Assembly: GCA_017554335.1 (NCBI GenBank)
Contig: JAFZIO010000008.1
Span: forward strand, 1 to 52,165
Direction of reading: 5' to 3'
DNA: 52,165 bases
Source of the DNA: Bacteroidales bacterium
GTDB taxonomy: Bacteria; Bacteroidota; Bacteroidia; Bacteroidales; UBA932
Part shown: piece by piece, positions 15,908 to 24,447 of the stretch
Numbering within the stretch: position 1 is the first letter of the stretch
How the letters are laid out: the number at the start of each line of letters is the position of its first letter
Notes under the pieces: model-generated
Seen by the model: the letters and a program-made list of their open reading frames with translations, nothing else
Database searches by the model: none
What the model was told of the DNA's origin: nothing
Made by a program: the position numbers and the translations under genes

Positions 15908-18481
15908 CTATTTAAAGTAACTGGCTATAGTGGCGATCATGGTCGTGATGGAAGCGGCAGTCGTACCTATGCCGAGCCACTCGCCTGTCGTAAGCTTATC
16001 CTTGTCGGAACGGCCGGGAACGACGATTTCGCATCCGGGTTCCAGTTTGGCGCCGGCTCCGATAGCCACCATTCCGTTCATATAAATGACATAGGTCTTT
16101 GCCCGGCGGGCTTTGTGACTGAATCCACCGGCCTGCCGGACATAGTATCCGACGGGCTTGCCAGAAATGAAGTGAACGGTGTTGGGATAAAGGACCTCTC
16201 CCTGCACCCGGACGGTAGAAGCCATCTCGGGTATGATGAGTTCATCACCGTCACGAAGAACGACATCGTAGTCCGATCCCGGATGGGCAAGTGCCTTGTC
16301 GAGTTCCAAACCGACGGTATATATCTCCGAGACCTTAAGTTTATTGACATCCAAAGTATCCCTGCTGGAAACACTCTGGGTCACAATCTTTGACATTGCA
16401 GTACGCACGTTACGCTCATACTGATTGATCTTTCGCTTAAGCATTGCGCCCCGGACATTTCCATTGGGCGTAGAACCTCCGGCTCTTTTTACGAGGTCGG
16501 AAACACGCTCGTTAGTACTAACCAGAGTGTACTGGCCGGGGAAGGTTACCTCTCCCGTAATGGTAACGTTACGCTGCTCGATGTAGGTAGGACTACGTCT
16601 TACTGAAACCACGTCGTAAGGCTGCAGCTCGAAGCCACCGGCGCCATCCTCGAGAAGCCCGTCTTTGATAGACATGGCAAATACCATAGCCAAAGTATCC
16701 GACGCCTCCGTGCTGGCAGGATTGGTAATACGTCGTGCAACATCTACCCTGGCCGATGAAGCGCCCTCCGAAAGTCCGCCGGCCAACAGAATCAAATCCT
16801 CGACGGTTGTATGCTCGGCAAACTGATATTTACCGGGGTTGGCAACATAACCGGTAATACTCAAATCTCCCTTCAGTTCAATCTCGTTAACATTGGATAC
16901 TATGAGGACGTCTCCCCGTTTAAGCAGGATGTCATCCACATTCCCATCAAGAATACCCTTCAAAGGAACGGAAACTATTTCAAGCGATCTGTCCGATTTC
17001 TCCCTCACTATCTGGGCGCGTCCGACAAAAGCGTCCTCCAGCAAGCCGCCGGCATGCTTGACCAACTGGCCGACAGTTACAATATCTCCACCCAACGCGA
17101 AAGAACCTGGACGATATACAGCGCCTTTGATTTCAACTTTGTTTGTAAACACATCAACACTGCTACCCTTTACGTATGCAGCATCACCATCACGCATACC
17201 GAACGTTTCGAGCTTGTCCGCCTTGACAGTATAGATATGATTGACTTTGCCGTCGTTACGCTCAACGCTGACATCATCTTGCCATGCGCCTCCGGAATAA
17301 CCGCCAGCATATGTAATCAATGATGAAATCGGCTCACCATCGCGCATTTCGTAAAACATAGGCCGCTTCACAAAGCCTTCAATACTTACGAGAGCGGAAT
17401 ATGCCGGCACGTTGATGACATCGCCTTCCTTCAATGCTATATTGTTGTCCAGTTTGCCGTTGAAAATATACTCGTAAACGTCGATTGTCGCATACTCCTG
17501 GCTTCCGCGTATCAACTTGACATTTCTGAGCGAGCCGATTTCCTTAATACCACCTGCACGGTAAATAGCTGTAAAGACTGTTGCGAACGATGACAGCCTG
17601 TAGGTTCCGGGAGCCTCCACTTCACCGAACACGTTAACCTGAATGGAGCGTATGTTACCGAGTGTAAGGGAAAGATTGGAAGAGCCGGAACGGAGAGATG
17701 AGAAAATCTTAGTCAGTGAAGCCTTGACCTTCCCTTGAGCCTCTTTAACTGTAAGTCCGGCAAGATTAATGGGCCCTACCTGCGAAACTATAATGCGGCC
17801 TTCGGGACTGATCTCTTGTTTGATTGAAGCCTCATTTGTCCCCCATACATCGATGATGACCTCATCCCCAGGCCCGAGGACATAATCTTCCGGAGTGGGC
17901 ATATTCTGGTTCGGCTCAAACGAAAGCATACGGGATGTGAAAATATCGTGTCCATATATTCTCTTGTAGCCGTACTCGTCGTACAAAGGGTTCTCATCCT
18001 CTTCTTCCTCTTCTTCCTCCACGTCAGGGATAGGTTTACCTGTAACAGGATCAAGTTGGACTTCTTTCTTTACCTTGATGGTTTCCGTAGCCTTGCGTTT
18101 TTTTACCTTACGGGGCTTTTTTTCAACCGGTTCCTTGCCAGTATCCATCTTACTCTTGGAAGACAATGAAGACTCCCCGGCATCATCCAACGAGACGGGT
18201 TTACGGCTGGTGCTGGTCTTCTTGCCATCTATTCTCGTAGATAATTCAGGCACCTCCGACAAAGCTGTATTGCCGCTCTTGTACGCCTTCATGAGTCTCT
18301 GCAACTGGGAAGTAGTCACACCTTTGGCCATCAGTTCCGATGCTATCTGACCTTCAGATTTTCCCGCAGCCACACCGGACGTGATGTACGAGATGATCTG
18401 ACTGTCAGACATCTGTGCAAAAGCCTGCTGAGCGCCCAGGGCAAGCAGGACGGTCAGCAGCAAAATGATTCTTTTATGCAT
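15908..18481 (-). CDS. Wza-type polysaccharide export protein with SLBB repeats
   Basis: An outer-membrane-directed exporter of 857 aa, about twice the length of E. coli Wza. A signal peptide (residues 1-22, ending AQQAFA) leads into a Gln/Ser-rich helical stretch. A Lys-rich and Glu-rich spacer (an EEEEEEDE run near 155) follows, then the polysaccharide export domain (YVLGPGDEVIIDVWG, near 200). Several SLBB modules follow, recognisable from repeats such as GEVEAPGTYRLSSF, GYVANPGKYQFAEH and GEVTFPGQYTLVS. The C-terminus has a hydrophobic helix (LGIGTTAASITTMIATIASY). There is no lipobox cysteine. It is the first gene of the polysaccharide operon, behind the ffh terminator and a TATATTTG box. 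Confidence 0.93.
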   Translation of the reverse strand: MHKRIILLLTVLLALGAQQAFAQMSDSQIISYITSGVAAGKSEGQIASELMAKGVTTSQLQRLMKAYKSGNTALSEVPELSTRIDGKKTSTSRKPVSLDDAGESSLSSKSKMDTGKEPVEKKPRKVKKRKATETIKVKKEVQLDPVTGKPIPDVEEEEEEEDENPLYDEYGYKRIYGHDIFTSRMLSFEPNQNMPTPEDYVLGPGDEVIIDVWGTNEASIKQEISPEGRIIVSQVGPINLAGLTVKEAQGKVKASLTKIFSSLRSGSSNLSLTLGNIRSIQVNVFGEVEAPGTYRLSSFATVFTAIYRAGGIKEIGSLRNVKLIRGSQEYATIDVYEYIFNGKLDNNIALKEGDVINVPAYSALVSIEGFVKRPMFYEMRDGEPISSLITYAGGYSGGAWQDDVSVERNDGKVNHIYTVKADKLETFGMRDGDAAYVKGSSVDVFTNKVEIKGAVYRPGSFALGGDIVTVGQLVKHAGGLLEDAFVGRAQIVREKSDRSLEIVSVPLKGILDGNVDDILLKRGDVLIVSNVNEIELKGDLSITGYVANPGKYQFAEHTTVEDLILLAGGLSEGASSARVDVARRITNPASTEASDTLAMVFAMSIKDGLLEDGAGGFELQPYDVVSVRRSPTYIEQRNVTITGEVTFPGQYTLVSTNERVSDLVKRAGGSTPNGNVRGAMLKRKINQYERNVRTAMSKIVTQSVSSRDTLDVNKLKVSEIYTVGLELDKALAHPGSDYDVVLRDGDELIIPEMASTVRVQGEVLYPNTVHFISGKPVGYYVRQAGGFSHKARRAKTYVIYMNGMVAIGAGAKLEPGCEIVVPGRSDKDKLTTGEWLGIGTTAASITTMIATIASYFK

Positions 18482-18553
18482 ATTAAGTGATTATTGAATA
18501 CAACTCCGTTACCGCCTGTCACACCTTGCGATGCGGGCGATACTTGTATTTCA

Positions 18554-18561
18554 CAAATATA
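18554..18561 (-). promoter_or_regulatory. -7 box of the polysaccharide operon promoter
   Basis: TATATTTG read on the minus strand matches TAnnTTTG and lies about 72 bp before the export gene ATG, directly after the T-tract of the ffh terminator. No clear TTG is found 19-21 nt further upstream, so this may be a weak or activator-dependent promoter. Confidence 0.45.
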
Positions 18562-18564
18562 TGC

Positions 18565-18594
18565 AAAAAAAAAAGGAATTCCTAACGGAATCCC
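18565..18594 (-). terminator. ffh intrinsic terminator built into the stop codon
   Basis: On the minus strand GGGATTCC (18594-18587) pairs with GGAATTCC (18582-18575), with one G-T wobble, around GTTA, and is followed by ten T (18574-18565). The last sense codons and the TAG stop of ffh (18584-18582) lie in this hairpin. Confidence 0.85.
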
Positions 18595-19901
18595 TTTAAA
18601 CGCTGGCGGAGAGAGCCGTCCATCGCCATTTTCATCATCTTTCGCGTCTGCTCGAACTGCTTGAGAAGCTTGTTTACATCTGCTATTGATGTGCCCGAGC
18701 CGCGCGCGATACGCTGCCTGCGGGAGCCGTTGATGCACTCAGGATGCTCCTTTTCGTAGGGCGTCATGGACTGGATTATGGCCTCGGTCGGCTTGAATGC
18801 ATCTTCCGGAATATCCACGTCTTTCAGGGCCTTGTCCATGCCCGGCAACATGCTCATGAGGTCCTTGGCCGAACCCATCTTCTGAACCTGTTGCAGCTGC
18901 TCATAGAAATCGTTGATTGTAAATTGGTTGCGAGCTATCTTCTTATGCAGCTCTCGAGCTTGTTTCTCGTCGAATTGTTCCTGTGCTTTTTCTACCAGGG
19001 AGACCACGTCGCCCATGCCCAGGATACGGTCTGCGACACGTGCGGGATAGAAGACATCAAGAGCTTCCATCTTCTCTCCTGTGCTGACGAATTTGATGGG
19101 CTTGCCGGTAACCGCCTTGATTGAGAGAGCGGCACCTCCGCGGGTATCGCCGTCCATCTTGGTAAGCACCACGCCGTCGTAATCGATAGCCTCGTTGAAG
19201 GCCTTCGCGCTCTCTACGGCGTCCTGTCCCGTCATGGCATCCACCACGAAGAGGGTCTCGTCCGGCTTCAGGGAGGAATGCAGCAGGGATATCTCATCCA
19301 TGAGCTCCTTGTCCACCACCAGACGGCCGGCAGTATCGACCACTACCACGTTATACCCTTCCGTACGGGCATGCTGGACGGCGTCGCGGGCCACCTTTAC
19401 GGGGTCCTTCTCCCCTTCTTCGCTGAACACTGGCACGCCGACCTGTTCGCCGAGCGTCTTAAGCTGCTCGATAGCGGCAGGACGGAAGGTGTCACACGCT
19501 GCAAGCAGAACCTTGCGCCCCTTCTTGCTCTTCAGGTACAATGCCAGCTTGCCGGAGAACGTAGTCTTACCGGAACCGTTCAAACCGGCCACCAGTATCA
19601 CTGCAGGGGTGTTTTTCAGGTTGATTTCCGTATGTTCGGAGCCCATGAATTCGGCCAGCTCGTCATGGACTATCTTCACCATCATCTGCTGAGGCTTCAC
19701 AGCCGTGAGCACATCGGCGCCCATAGCCTTCTGCTTCACACGGTCGCAGAACTCCTTGGCAACTTTATAGCTGACATCCGCATCGAGCAACGCCCTGCGG
19801 ATTTCCTTCAAAGTCTCGGCTATATTTATCTCACTTATCTTACCTTCGCCTTTAAGAATCTTAAAGGACCGCTCCAACCTTTCCGACAAATTTTCGAACA
19901 T
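18582..19901 (-). CDS. ffh: signal recognition particle protein Ffh
   Basis: The GTPase subunit of the signal recognition particle (439 aa), which binds signal sequences and 4.5S RNA and targets ribosomes to the membrane. An N-terminal helical bundle leads to the G domain, with GLNGSGKTT (106-114), DTAGR and TKMDGDTRGG. The M domain follows, with SRRQRIARGSGTS near the RNA-binding helix and a Met-rich tail. ATG 19901 gives the family start MFENLSERL; an upstream ATG would add an unconserved hydrophobic leader. The C-terminal tail after the M domain is short. The stop codon is part of its terminator. Confidence 0.96.
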   Translation of the reverse strand: MFENLSERLERSFKILKGEGKISEINIAETLKEIRRALLDADVSYKVAKEFCDRVKQKAMGADVLTAVKPQQMMVKIVHDELAEFMGSEHTEINLKNTPAVILVAGLNGSGKTTFSGKLALYLKSKKGRKVLLAACDTFRPAAIEQLKTLGEQVGVPVFSEEGEKDPVKVARDAVQHARTEGYNVVVVDTAGRLVVDKELMDEISLLHSSLKPDETLFVVDAMTGQDAVESAKAFNEAIDYDGVVLTKMDGDTRGGAALSIKAVTGKPIKFVSTGEKMEALDVFYPARVADRILGMGDVVSLVEKAQEQFDEKQARELHKKIARNQFTINDFYEQLQQVQKMGSAKDLMSMLPGMDKALKDVDIPEDAFKPTEAIIQSMTPYEKEHPECINGSRRQRIARGSGTSIADVNKLLKQFEQTRKMMKMAMDGSLRQRLKGFR

Positions 19902-19926
19902 ATTGATAACACTAAAAAATTTGCCC

Positions 19927-19934
19927 CAAAAATA
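19927..19934 (-). promoter_or_regulatory. -7 box of ffh
   Basis: TATTTTTG on the minus strand, 25 bp before the ffh ATG. A TTG lies 23 nt further upstream, slightly too far for the consensus spacing. The box overlaps the first codon of the divergent AraC-type gene if that gene starts at 19934. Confidence 0.45.
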
Positions 19935-20362
19935 TGAAAAAAATATCATTTGTAAGGCAATTGGCGATGAATATCACCAAGACAAAAGGCAAAAAGAAGA
20001 TCGCCGCGACTGCCGGGAGCAGAAGCGGCGCCGTGGACACCAGAACCCGGCAGATTATGGCAAAGTGGCTGGCGGACAAGGGCTGGGCAGAGAACCTGAA
20101 CCTGGACGAAATATCCGAAAAGCTGGGGCTCAGCAAGCAAAAGCTCGCTCTCTACGCTTATTGTCTATACCGTATGAGCTTCCTGAGATGGCGCCGGGAG
20201 CTGCGCATCGAAGAGGCCAAACGGCTGCTTCTCGAAGACAAGAAAGCCCCCACGGCCCTCATAGGAGAGTACGTGGGGATTTCTGACAAGAGCAACTTCA
20301 GACGCCAGTTCAAAGAGGCCACCGGATACACTCCGGCGGAGTGGCGGCGTCTAAAACACTAA
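19934..20362 (+). CDS. stand-alone AraC-type DNA-binding protein
   Basis: A 142-aa protein consisting of a basic N-terminal arm (TKTKGKKKIAATAGSRSG) and one AraC/XylS DNA-binding domain (about residues 55-140). It has two helix-turn-helix parts: LNLDEISEKLGLSKQKLALY, and then IGEYVGISDKSNFRRQFKE followed by ATGYTPAEWRR. There is no ligand-binding or receiver domain. It probably binds DNA as a small regulator that senses nothing directly, or works with a separate sensor. The start could also be the ATG at 19967. Its 3' end overlaps the convergent nucleotidase by 12 bases. The target genes are unknown; the adjacent polysaccharide operon is one candidate. Confidence 0.75.
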   Translation: MKKISFVRQLAMNITKTKGKKKIAATAGSRSGAVDTRTRQIMAKWLADKGWAENLNLDEISEKLGLSKQKLALYAYCLYRMSFLRWRRELRIEEAKRLLLEDKKAPTALIGEYVGISDKSNFRRQFKEATGYTPAEWRRLKH

Positions 20363-22054
20363 GTCTATATCTTTCTTCATTAATGGCTCCACAAGCTCTT
20401 CCGGGACGAAGCGCCAGGACCCGAGCACCGCCCTGTCACTCATTTGGGACGGTCCTATAGATTCTTTTTCTGAAATAAACTTATAAAGCAAGTCCCGGAT
20501 CTCCGGATAGCGGGCAATGATCCTTTCCGTGAGCTTCGCATGCTTGATGCCTGCGCCCATGGTAAGCAGAGAACCGCCTCCGTTGGCCCTGTACGAGGTC
20601 ATGGCGACAGAATAAGCAGCATTCTCATCGAAAGGCGTACCGTCGGCGAGCGAAGTTATTGTCACCCTCTCCCCCAGCGGTTTACGGACATCTACGGTAT
20701 AATTGATGCCGGCAGCAGAGTCAAAATTGTAGCTCCTGTTAACGAACGACCACTTGACCGCTCCCGTACGCGCATCCGGAGCATCTTTGATGAACAGCAC
20801 GTGGCCGTTCTCCCACCTGATCCAATGGTCGTAAGAATACTCCAGGAGAGCCTTCAGCTCCCGTCCGCTGAGCTTTAGTACATACAGCTGATTTTCAAAC
20901 GGATATATGGTAAACATGTCGTTGTACACCAGCTGTCCGGAGGAAACGTGGCCGTTGAAAGTCAGAGGCGCAGCAATGGAAATCTGGGCTCCGGATGCGG
21001 CAAGCTGTACGGTATGCAGCAAATCGATGTAATTGCACATTCCGCTGTATGCGTCACGGGTCTCAAGAGGAACGTCAAGCATGCCCACAGGCTGCATGGT
21101 AAAGGCCTTTACAGCCTCGAATTCCGGCCTGAAAGCCTCCTCCATAGATTGATCCACCCTGGACCTGTCAATGCGCTTGATCTCCCCTTCTGCGGCCTTG
21201 ACTTTTCCGCCCTCAAAATGCAATACGGCATGGCCCACGTTGGAACATCTTGCGCCGCCGTTGATCAGCCAGCTCTTTCCGTTGTTTGCATAAATACACG
21301 CAGGCTGATGGTCGTGTGCAGTCACCAGCACATCTACACCTTTGATAAATTTAAAGACGTCAAGTCCCTGGCTCTCAATGGATCGGCCGTCCCCTTTGCC
21401 CGTACCGGAATGGAGCACCACCACTACCACATCCGGTTTAAGCTCCCTGCGGAGCTCCTGTATCCTCTTGCGCACAAGAGGCACAAGCGACTTATGACGC
21501 ATGCCCCTCCAAAGATCTTCGGAGAGCCAGCCGTCTATGTTGGCGTTATTGTAACCGGCAACAAGTATACGCCTGCCACCTTTCTCTATAAGCTTGTATT
21601 CCTGGAAATAGCAGCTTCCGTCATCCTTGAATGCATTACCGGCAAGCCATGGAATACCGTACGCCTCCAGCTCCTCCCTCACTTTGTCGTAAACAGGATG
21701 CCCGGCCTCTATATCATGGTTACCTACCGTACATGCATCATAGCCCATATAAGCCGCGATACGGGGGTAAATATGGGGCTTGTCGGTAGCCACATAATTG
21801 AAATAATAGGAAGCATTGTCTCCCTGCAGGCAGTCTCCGGCATCTAGAAGCAGGACGTTTTCCGGCCCTGCCACAGCACGCAGACTGTCTACATAATACT
21901 TTACGGACATCAGGCTGTTTCGCGGATTGTCACCCACATAAGAACGGCTGAAATAAGACCCGTGAACGTCACCAGTACTTACTATATGCAAATCCTGCGC
22001 ATGCGCGCATACGGCAAGCGCCAGCAGTAAAACAGAGAAAAGTACTTTTTTCAT
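20351..22054 (-). CDS. secreted 5'-nucleotidase / UshA-type metallophosphatase
   Basis: A periplasmic or surface enzyme (567 aa) that removes phosphate from nucleotides or related esters. A signal peptide covers residues 1-19. The calcineurin-like metal site is complete: Asp29 and His31 (GDVHG), Asp74 in DAGDCLQGD, GNHD (111-114), LHSGTGK, and TAHDHQP. A 5'-nucleotidase C-terminal substrate domain follows, with FTIYPFENQLYVLKLSG and YRANGGGSLLTMG. The ATG sits six bases after a TATTTTTG box, so the mRNA may be leaderless. It is divergent from the GSCFA gene and convergent with the AraC-type gene. The substrate class is inferred from the family. Confidence 0.9.
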   Translation of the reverse strand: MKKVLFSVLLLALAVCAHAQDLHIVSTGDVHGSYFSRSYVGDNPRNSLMSVKYYVDSLRAVAGPENVLLLDAGDCLQGDNASYYFNYVATDKPHIYPRIAAYMGYDACTVGNHDIEAGHPVYDKVREELEAYGIPWLAGNAFKDDGSCYFQEYKLIEKGGRRILVAGYNNANIDGWLSEDLWRGMRHKSLVPLVRKRIQELRRELKPDVVVVVLHSGTGKGDGRSIESQGLDVFKFIKGVDVLVTAHDHQPACIYANNGKSWLINGGARCSNVGHAVLHFEGGKVKAAEGEIKRIDRSRVDQSMEEAFRPEFEAVKAFTMQPVGMLDVPLETRDAYSGMCNYIDLLHTVQLAASGAQISIAAPLTFNGHVSSGQLVYNDMFTIYPFENQLYVLKLSGRELKALLEYSYDHWIRWENGHVLFIKDAPDARTGAVKWSFVNRSYNFDSAAGINYTVDVRKPLGERVTITSLADGTPFDENAAYSVAMTSYRANGGGSLLTMGAGIKHAKLTERIIARYPEIRDLLYKFISEKESIGPSQMSDRAVLGSWRFVPEELVEPLMKKDIDLVF

Positions 22055-22059
22055 ATCTA

Positions 22060-22076
22060 CAAAAATAGTATTTTTG
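22060..22076. promoter_or_regulatory. palindromic divergent promoter (CAAAAATAGTATTTTTG)
   Basis: A perfect 17-bp inverted repeat with a single central G carries one TATTTTTG box per strand. 22060-22067 serves the nucleotidase on the minus strand, and 22069-22076 serves the GSCFA gene on the plus strand. TTT stands at the -33 position on both sides with 20-nt spacing. Start codons lie 6 and 9 nt from the box ends. Confidence 0.6.
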
Positions 22077-22084
22077 CCTGGAAA

Positions 22085-22927
22085 ATGAAACTCACGACTC
22101 CCGTTATAGTAGACGCACCCCAGGTGCCGTTCAGGCTGTCCGACAGAATAATGCTGCTGGGCAGCTGCTTCGCCGACAACATAGGCGCCAGGCTTTCGGC
22201 CGCAGGATTCAGCACCTGCGTCAATCCGTTCGGCACGCTCTATAATCCGGAGTCCATACGTTCAGCGGTAGAGTGCCTCGATTCCGGGGAGCCCTTCGGG
22301 CCGGACGACTGCGTCCCTATGGGGGCCGGAGCGGACCGCATCTGCTCATTCGGGCATCACACCAGCTTCGCACGCCCCACGGCCGAAGAATTCCTTGCCA
22401 ACGCCAACGAAGAGCTCCGGAAGGCACGGGAATTCTGGTCCGATGCCAACCGCGTCGTGCTTACCCTCGGCACCGCTTTCGTGTGGCGCCACAATGGTCG
22501 GACGGTCTCCAACTGCCTCAAGCGGCCGGCTGCCGAATTCACCCGCGAGATGCTGGACGTCACGCAGGCAAGCGAGGCGCTGCAGGCCATCATCGCCGCC
22601 CACCCGGAGAAACGTTTCCTGCTGACCGTCTCCCCCATCCGCCATCTCGGCGACGGCGCCCACGCCAACGCCCTCAGCAAGGCCAGCCTCCTCCTCGCCG
22701 CCGCTTCGCTCCCCGGCAGCGAGTATTTTCCGGCTTTCGAAATTCTGAACGACGAACTTCGCGACTACCGCTTCTACGCCGACGACCTCGTCCACCCCTC
22801 TACCGCTGCCGTGCAGTACATCTGGGAACGTTTCCTGGAAACCTGGGTGAGCCCGGAAGACCTGCCGCAGATAGCCGCAAACGAAAAAGCGGCGCGCCAA
22901 TCAGCGCACCGCCCTAATCTGAAATAA
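22085..22927 (+). CDS. GSCFA domain protein
   Basis: A 280-aa cytoplasmic protein of the GSCFA family (PF08885), named for the motif seen here as LLGSCFADNIG near residue 24. Related folds are GDSL/SGNH-like hydrolases, where the Ser of GSCFA would be the nucleophile. A late DDLVHPS segment (Asp and His) fits the rest of such a triad. The physiological substrate is not known. It is probably a single-gene unit between a divergent nucleotidase and convergent yebC. The 3' end runs into a hairpin shared with the yebC stop. Confidence 0.85.
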   Translation: MKLTTPVIVDAPQVPFRLSDRIMLLGSCFADNIGARLSAAGFSTCVNPFGTLYNPESIRSAVECLDSGEPFGPDDCVPMGAGADRICSFGHHTSFARPTAEEFLANANEELRKAREFWSDANRVVLTLGTAFVWRHNGRTVSNCLKRPAAEFTREMLDVTQASEALQAIIAAHPEKRFLLTVSPIRHLGDGAHANALSKASLLLAAASLPGSEYFPAFEILNDELRDYRFYADDLVHPSTAAVQYIWERFLETWVSPEDLPQIAANEKAARQSAHRPNLK

Positions 22928-22938
22928 GCTTCGGATTA
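22915..22938. terminator. hairpin shared by the GSCFA and yebC stop codons
   Basis: TAATCTGAA (22915-22923) pairs with TTCGGATTA (22930-22938), with one wobble, around ATAAGC. The GSCFA TAA is in the loop and the yebC TAA is in the right arm. There is no T-tract, so it may protect 3' ends rather than terminate strongly. Confidence 0.35.
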
Positions 22939-23685
22939 CTCCTCCGGCTTCATCGTAGTGTAGACATTGGTAATGTCCTCATCGTCCTCCAGAAGGCCCG
23001 TAAGCTTGTCCAGAGTCGCACGCTGCTCGGCGGTAACATCCTTCAAGTCGACGTTAGGAATCTGCTCGAAGCCACCGGAAATAAGCTCGAAGCCATTCTC
23101 CTCGATGTACTTCTGAATCTGGCCATAAGAACCATAATCACCGTAAATCACGATAACCTTGGTCTCATTGTCATCCTTGTCAACCTCGATCTGCTCGAAA
23201 AGCTCCTCCACACCGTAGTCGATAAGCTCAAGCTCGAGCTCCTCAAGGTCGATGCCCTCCTTCTCCTTGATACGGAAGGTACACTTGCGGTCGAACATGA
23301 AAGCAACGCTGCCGCTGGTTCCGAGGGAACCGCCGCACTTGTTGAAATAACTGCGGACGTTGGCCACGGTACGGGTGTTGTTGTCGGTTGCAGCCTCCAC
23401 CAGATAGGCGATGCCGAAAGGACCGAAGCCTTCGTAGATAATCTCCTTGAAGTCTCCCTGCTTGCTCTCGGTGGCCTTCTTGATGGCGCGCTCGATATTC
23501 TCCTTGGGCATCTGCTCGGCACGGGCCTCGGCCATAAGGGCACGGAGACGGGGGTTGCCGGTGACGTCGGGACCGCCCTGCTTGACGGCGATGGTTATTT
23601 CCTTTCCAAGCTTGGTGAAGGTACGGGCCATGTGACCCCATCTCTTCAGCTTCCTTTCCTTGCGGAATTCAAATGCTCTTCCCAT
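22936..23685 (-). CDS. yebC: YebC/TACO1-family protein
   Basis: A conserved 249-aa protein of the YebC/PmpR/TACO1 family, described as a transcriptional regulator and, more recently, as a translation factor that helps ribosomes through difficult peptides. The N-terminal basic domain (GRAFEFRKERKLKRW, then AKQGGPD-like VKQGGPDVTGNPRL) and KENIERAIKKA are family hallmarks. NNTRTVANVRSYFNKCGG and GSVAFMFDRK open the next domains. The start lies only two bases after the stop of the TPR gene, so the two share an mRNA. It is convergent with the GSCFA gene. Confidence 0.94.
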   Translation of the reverse strand: MGRAFEFRKERKLKRWGHMARTFTKLGKEITIAVKQGGPDVTGNPRLRALMAEARAEQMPKENIERAIKKATESKQGDFKEIIYEGFGPFGIAYLVEAATDNNTRTVANVRSYFNKCGGSLGTSGSVAFMFDRKCTFRIKEKEGIDLEELELELIDYGVEELFEQIEVDKDDNETKVIVIYGDYGSYGQIQKYIEENGFELISGGFEQIPNVDLKDVTAEQRATLDKLTGLLEDDEDITNVYTTMKPEE

Positions 23686-23687
23686 AA

Positions 23688-24368
23688 TTACTCAGCTTCT
23701 GCGCGGGTGATGTACTTGTCGATATCGTAGCCCTCGATAGACTGGGGATACTTGTCCTTGATGACCTTGTAGCATTCGATGGCCTTGGCCTTGTTGCCAA
23801 GCTCCTCGTAAACGATACCGGCCTTGAGAAGGTATGCGGCGGCAAACACGTTGTCGGCCTTGGCGGCAGCCTTGGTATAAGCGGCGGCGGCCTCCTCGTA
23901 CTTCTCGAGTCCTACGTAGGCGTCACCCTCGCAAGCAATGGCGCGGGCGGCCAGGATGGGCTCCTTGCCGTTATACTTCTTGAGGTATCCGAGTGCCTCT
24001 TCGTACTGTCCGAGCTGGAGAGCGCAGACACCTGCCTCCATATAGACGGCGGCACCGGCCTTGGAACCGTACTCGTCGATAACGTCGGCAAGACCAAGCA
24101 CGTTGCCGTCACCGTTGAGTGCAAGCTCGTACTCGCCCGCTGCAAAGCTCTGCTCTGCAGGGAAAGCCTGCTGGGCAGCCTCGGCGCACTTGGGCTGATA
24201 GACCAGCTTCACATATGCGAAAACGCACAGTGCGACGACGATTATGGCACAAGCGACGGTCCAAATGGTCTTCTTGTGCTCATTATAGAACTGATCGGTC
24301 TTGGAGACAGTTTCCTCCAGGTTCTCCTTGCGGAGAGCTTCCTTCTCGGTAAGTTTATCTTTTGCCAT
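23688..24368 (-). CDS. membrane-anchored TPR protein
   Basis: A 226-aa protein with a charged cytoplasmic head (KDKLTEKEALRKENLEE), one membrane helix at about 34-55 (TIWTVACAIIVVALCVFAYV) and a periplasmic tetratricopeptide part. That part includes AALQLGQYEEALGYL-type repeats near 110-135, 150-170 and 185-205. It resembles the YfgM/TPR_21 group of membrane TPR proteins, which act around secretion and envelope folding, but the match is topological. It is the first gene of a two-gene unit with yebC, read from the TACCTTTG box at 24414-24407. Confidence 0.8.
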   Translation of the reverse strand: MAKDKLTEKEALRKENLEETVSKTDQFYNEHKKTIWTVACAIIVVALCVFAYVKLVYQPKCAEAAQQAFPAEQSFAAGEYELALNGDGNVLGLADVIDEYGSKAGAAVYMEAGVCALQLGQYEEALGYLKKYNGKEPILAARAIACEGDAYVGLEKYEEAAAAYTKAAAKADNVFAAAYLLKAGIVYEELGNKAKAIECYKVIKDKYPQSIEGYDIDKYITRAEAE

Positions 24369-24406
24369 ATTCTTAATATTTTTGATTTTCCTGATAAAAT
24401 AGCTGA

Positions 24407-24414
24407 CAAAGGTA
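24407..24414 (-). promoter_or_regulatory. -7 box of the TPR-yebC unit
   Basis: TACCTTTG on the minus strand, 38 bp before the ATG, matches TAnnTTTG. No TTG was found at the ideal upstream spacing. It is divergent from the recF promoter 22 bp away. Confidence 0.45.
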
Positions 24415-24435
24415 GTAATTTCAATTAAAATATCC

Positions 24436-24443
24436 TAATTTTG
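24436..24443 (+). promoter_or_regulatory. -7 box of the recF operon
   Basis: TAATTTTG ends four bases before the recF ATG (24448), so the RNA start is expected at or near the start codon. No TTG was found at the usual -33 distance. Confidence 0.5.
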
Positions 24444-24447
24444 CATT

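Noticed and set aside
18482-18581. UpxY-type leader control of the polysaccharide operon
   Set aside because: The leader is only about 70 nt, and no NusG-like gene is present before the export gene.
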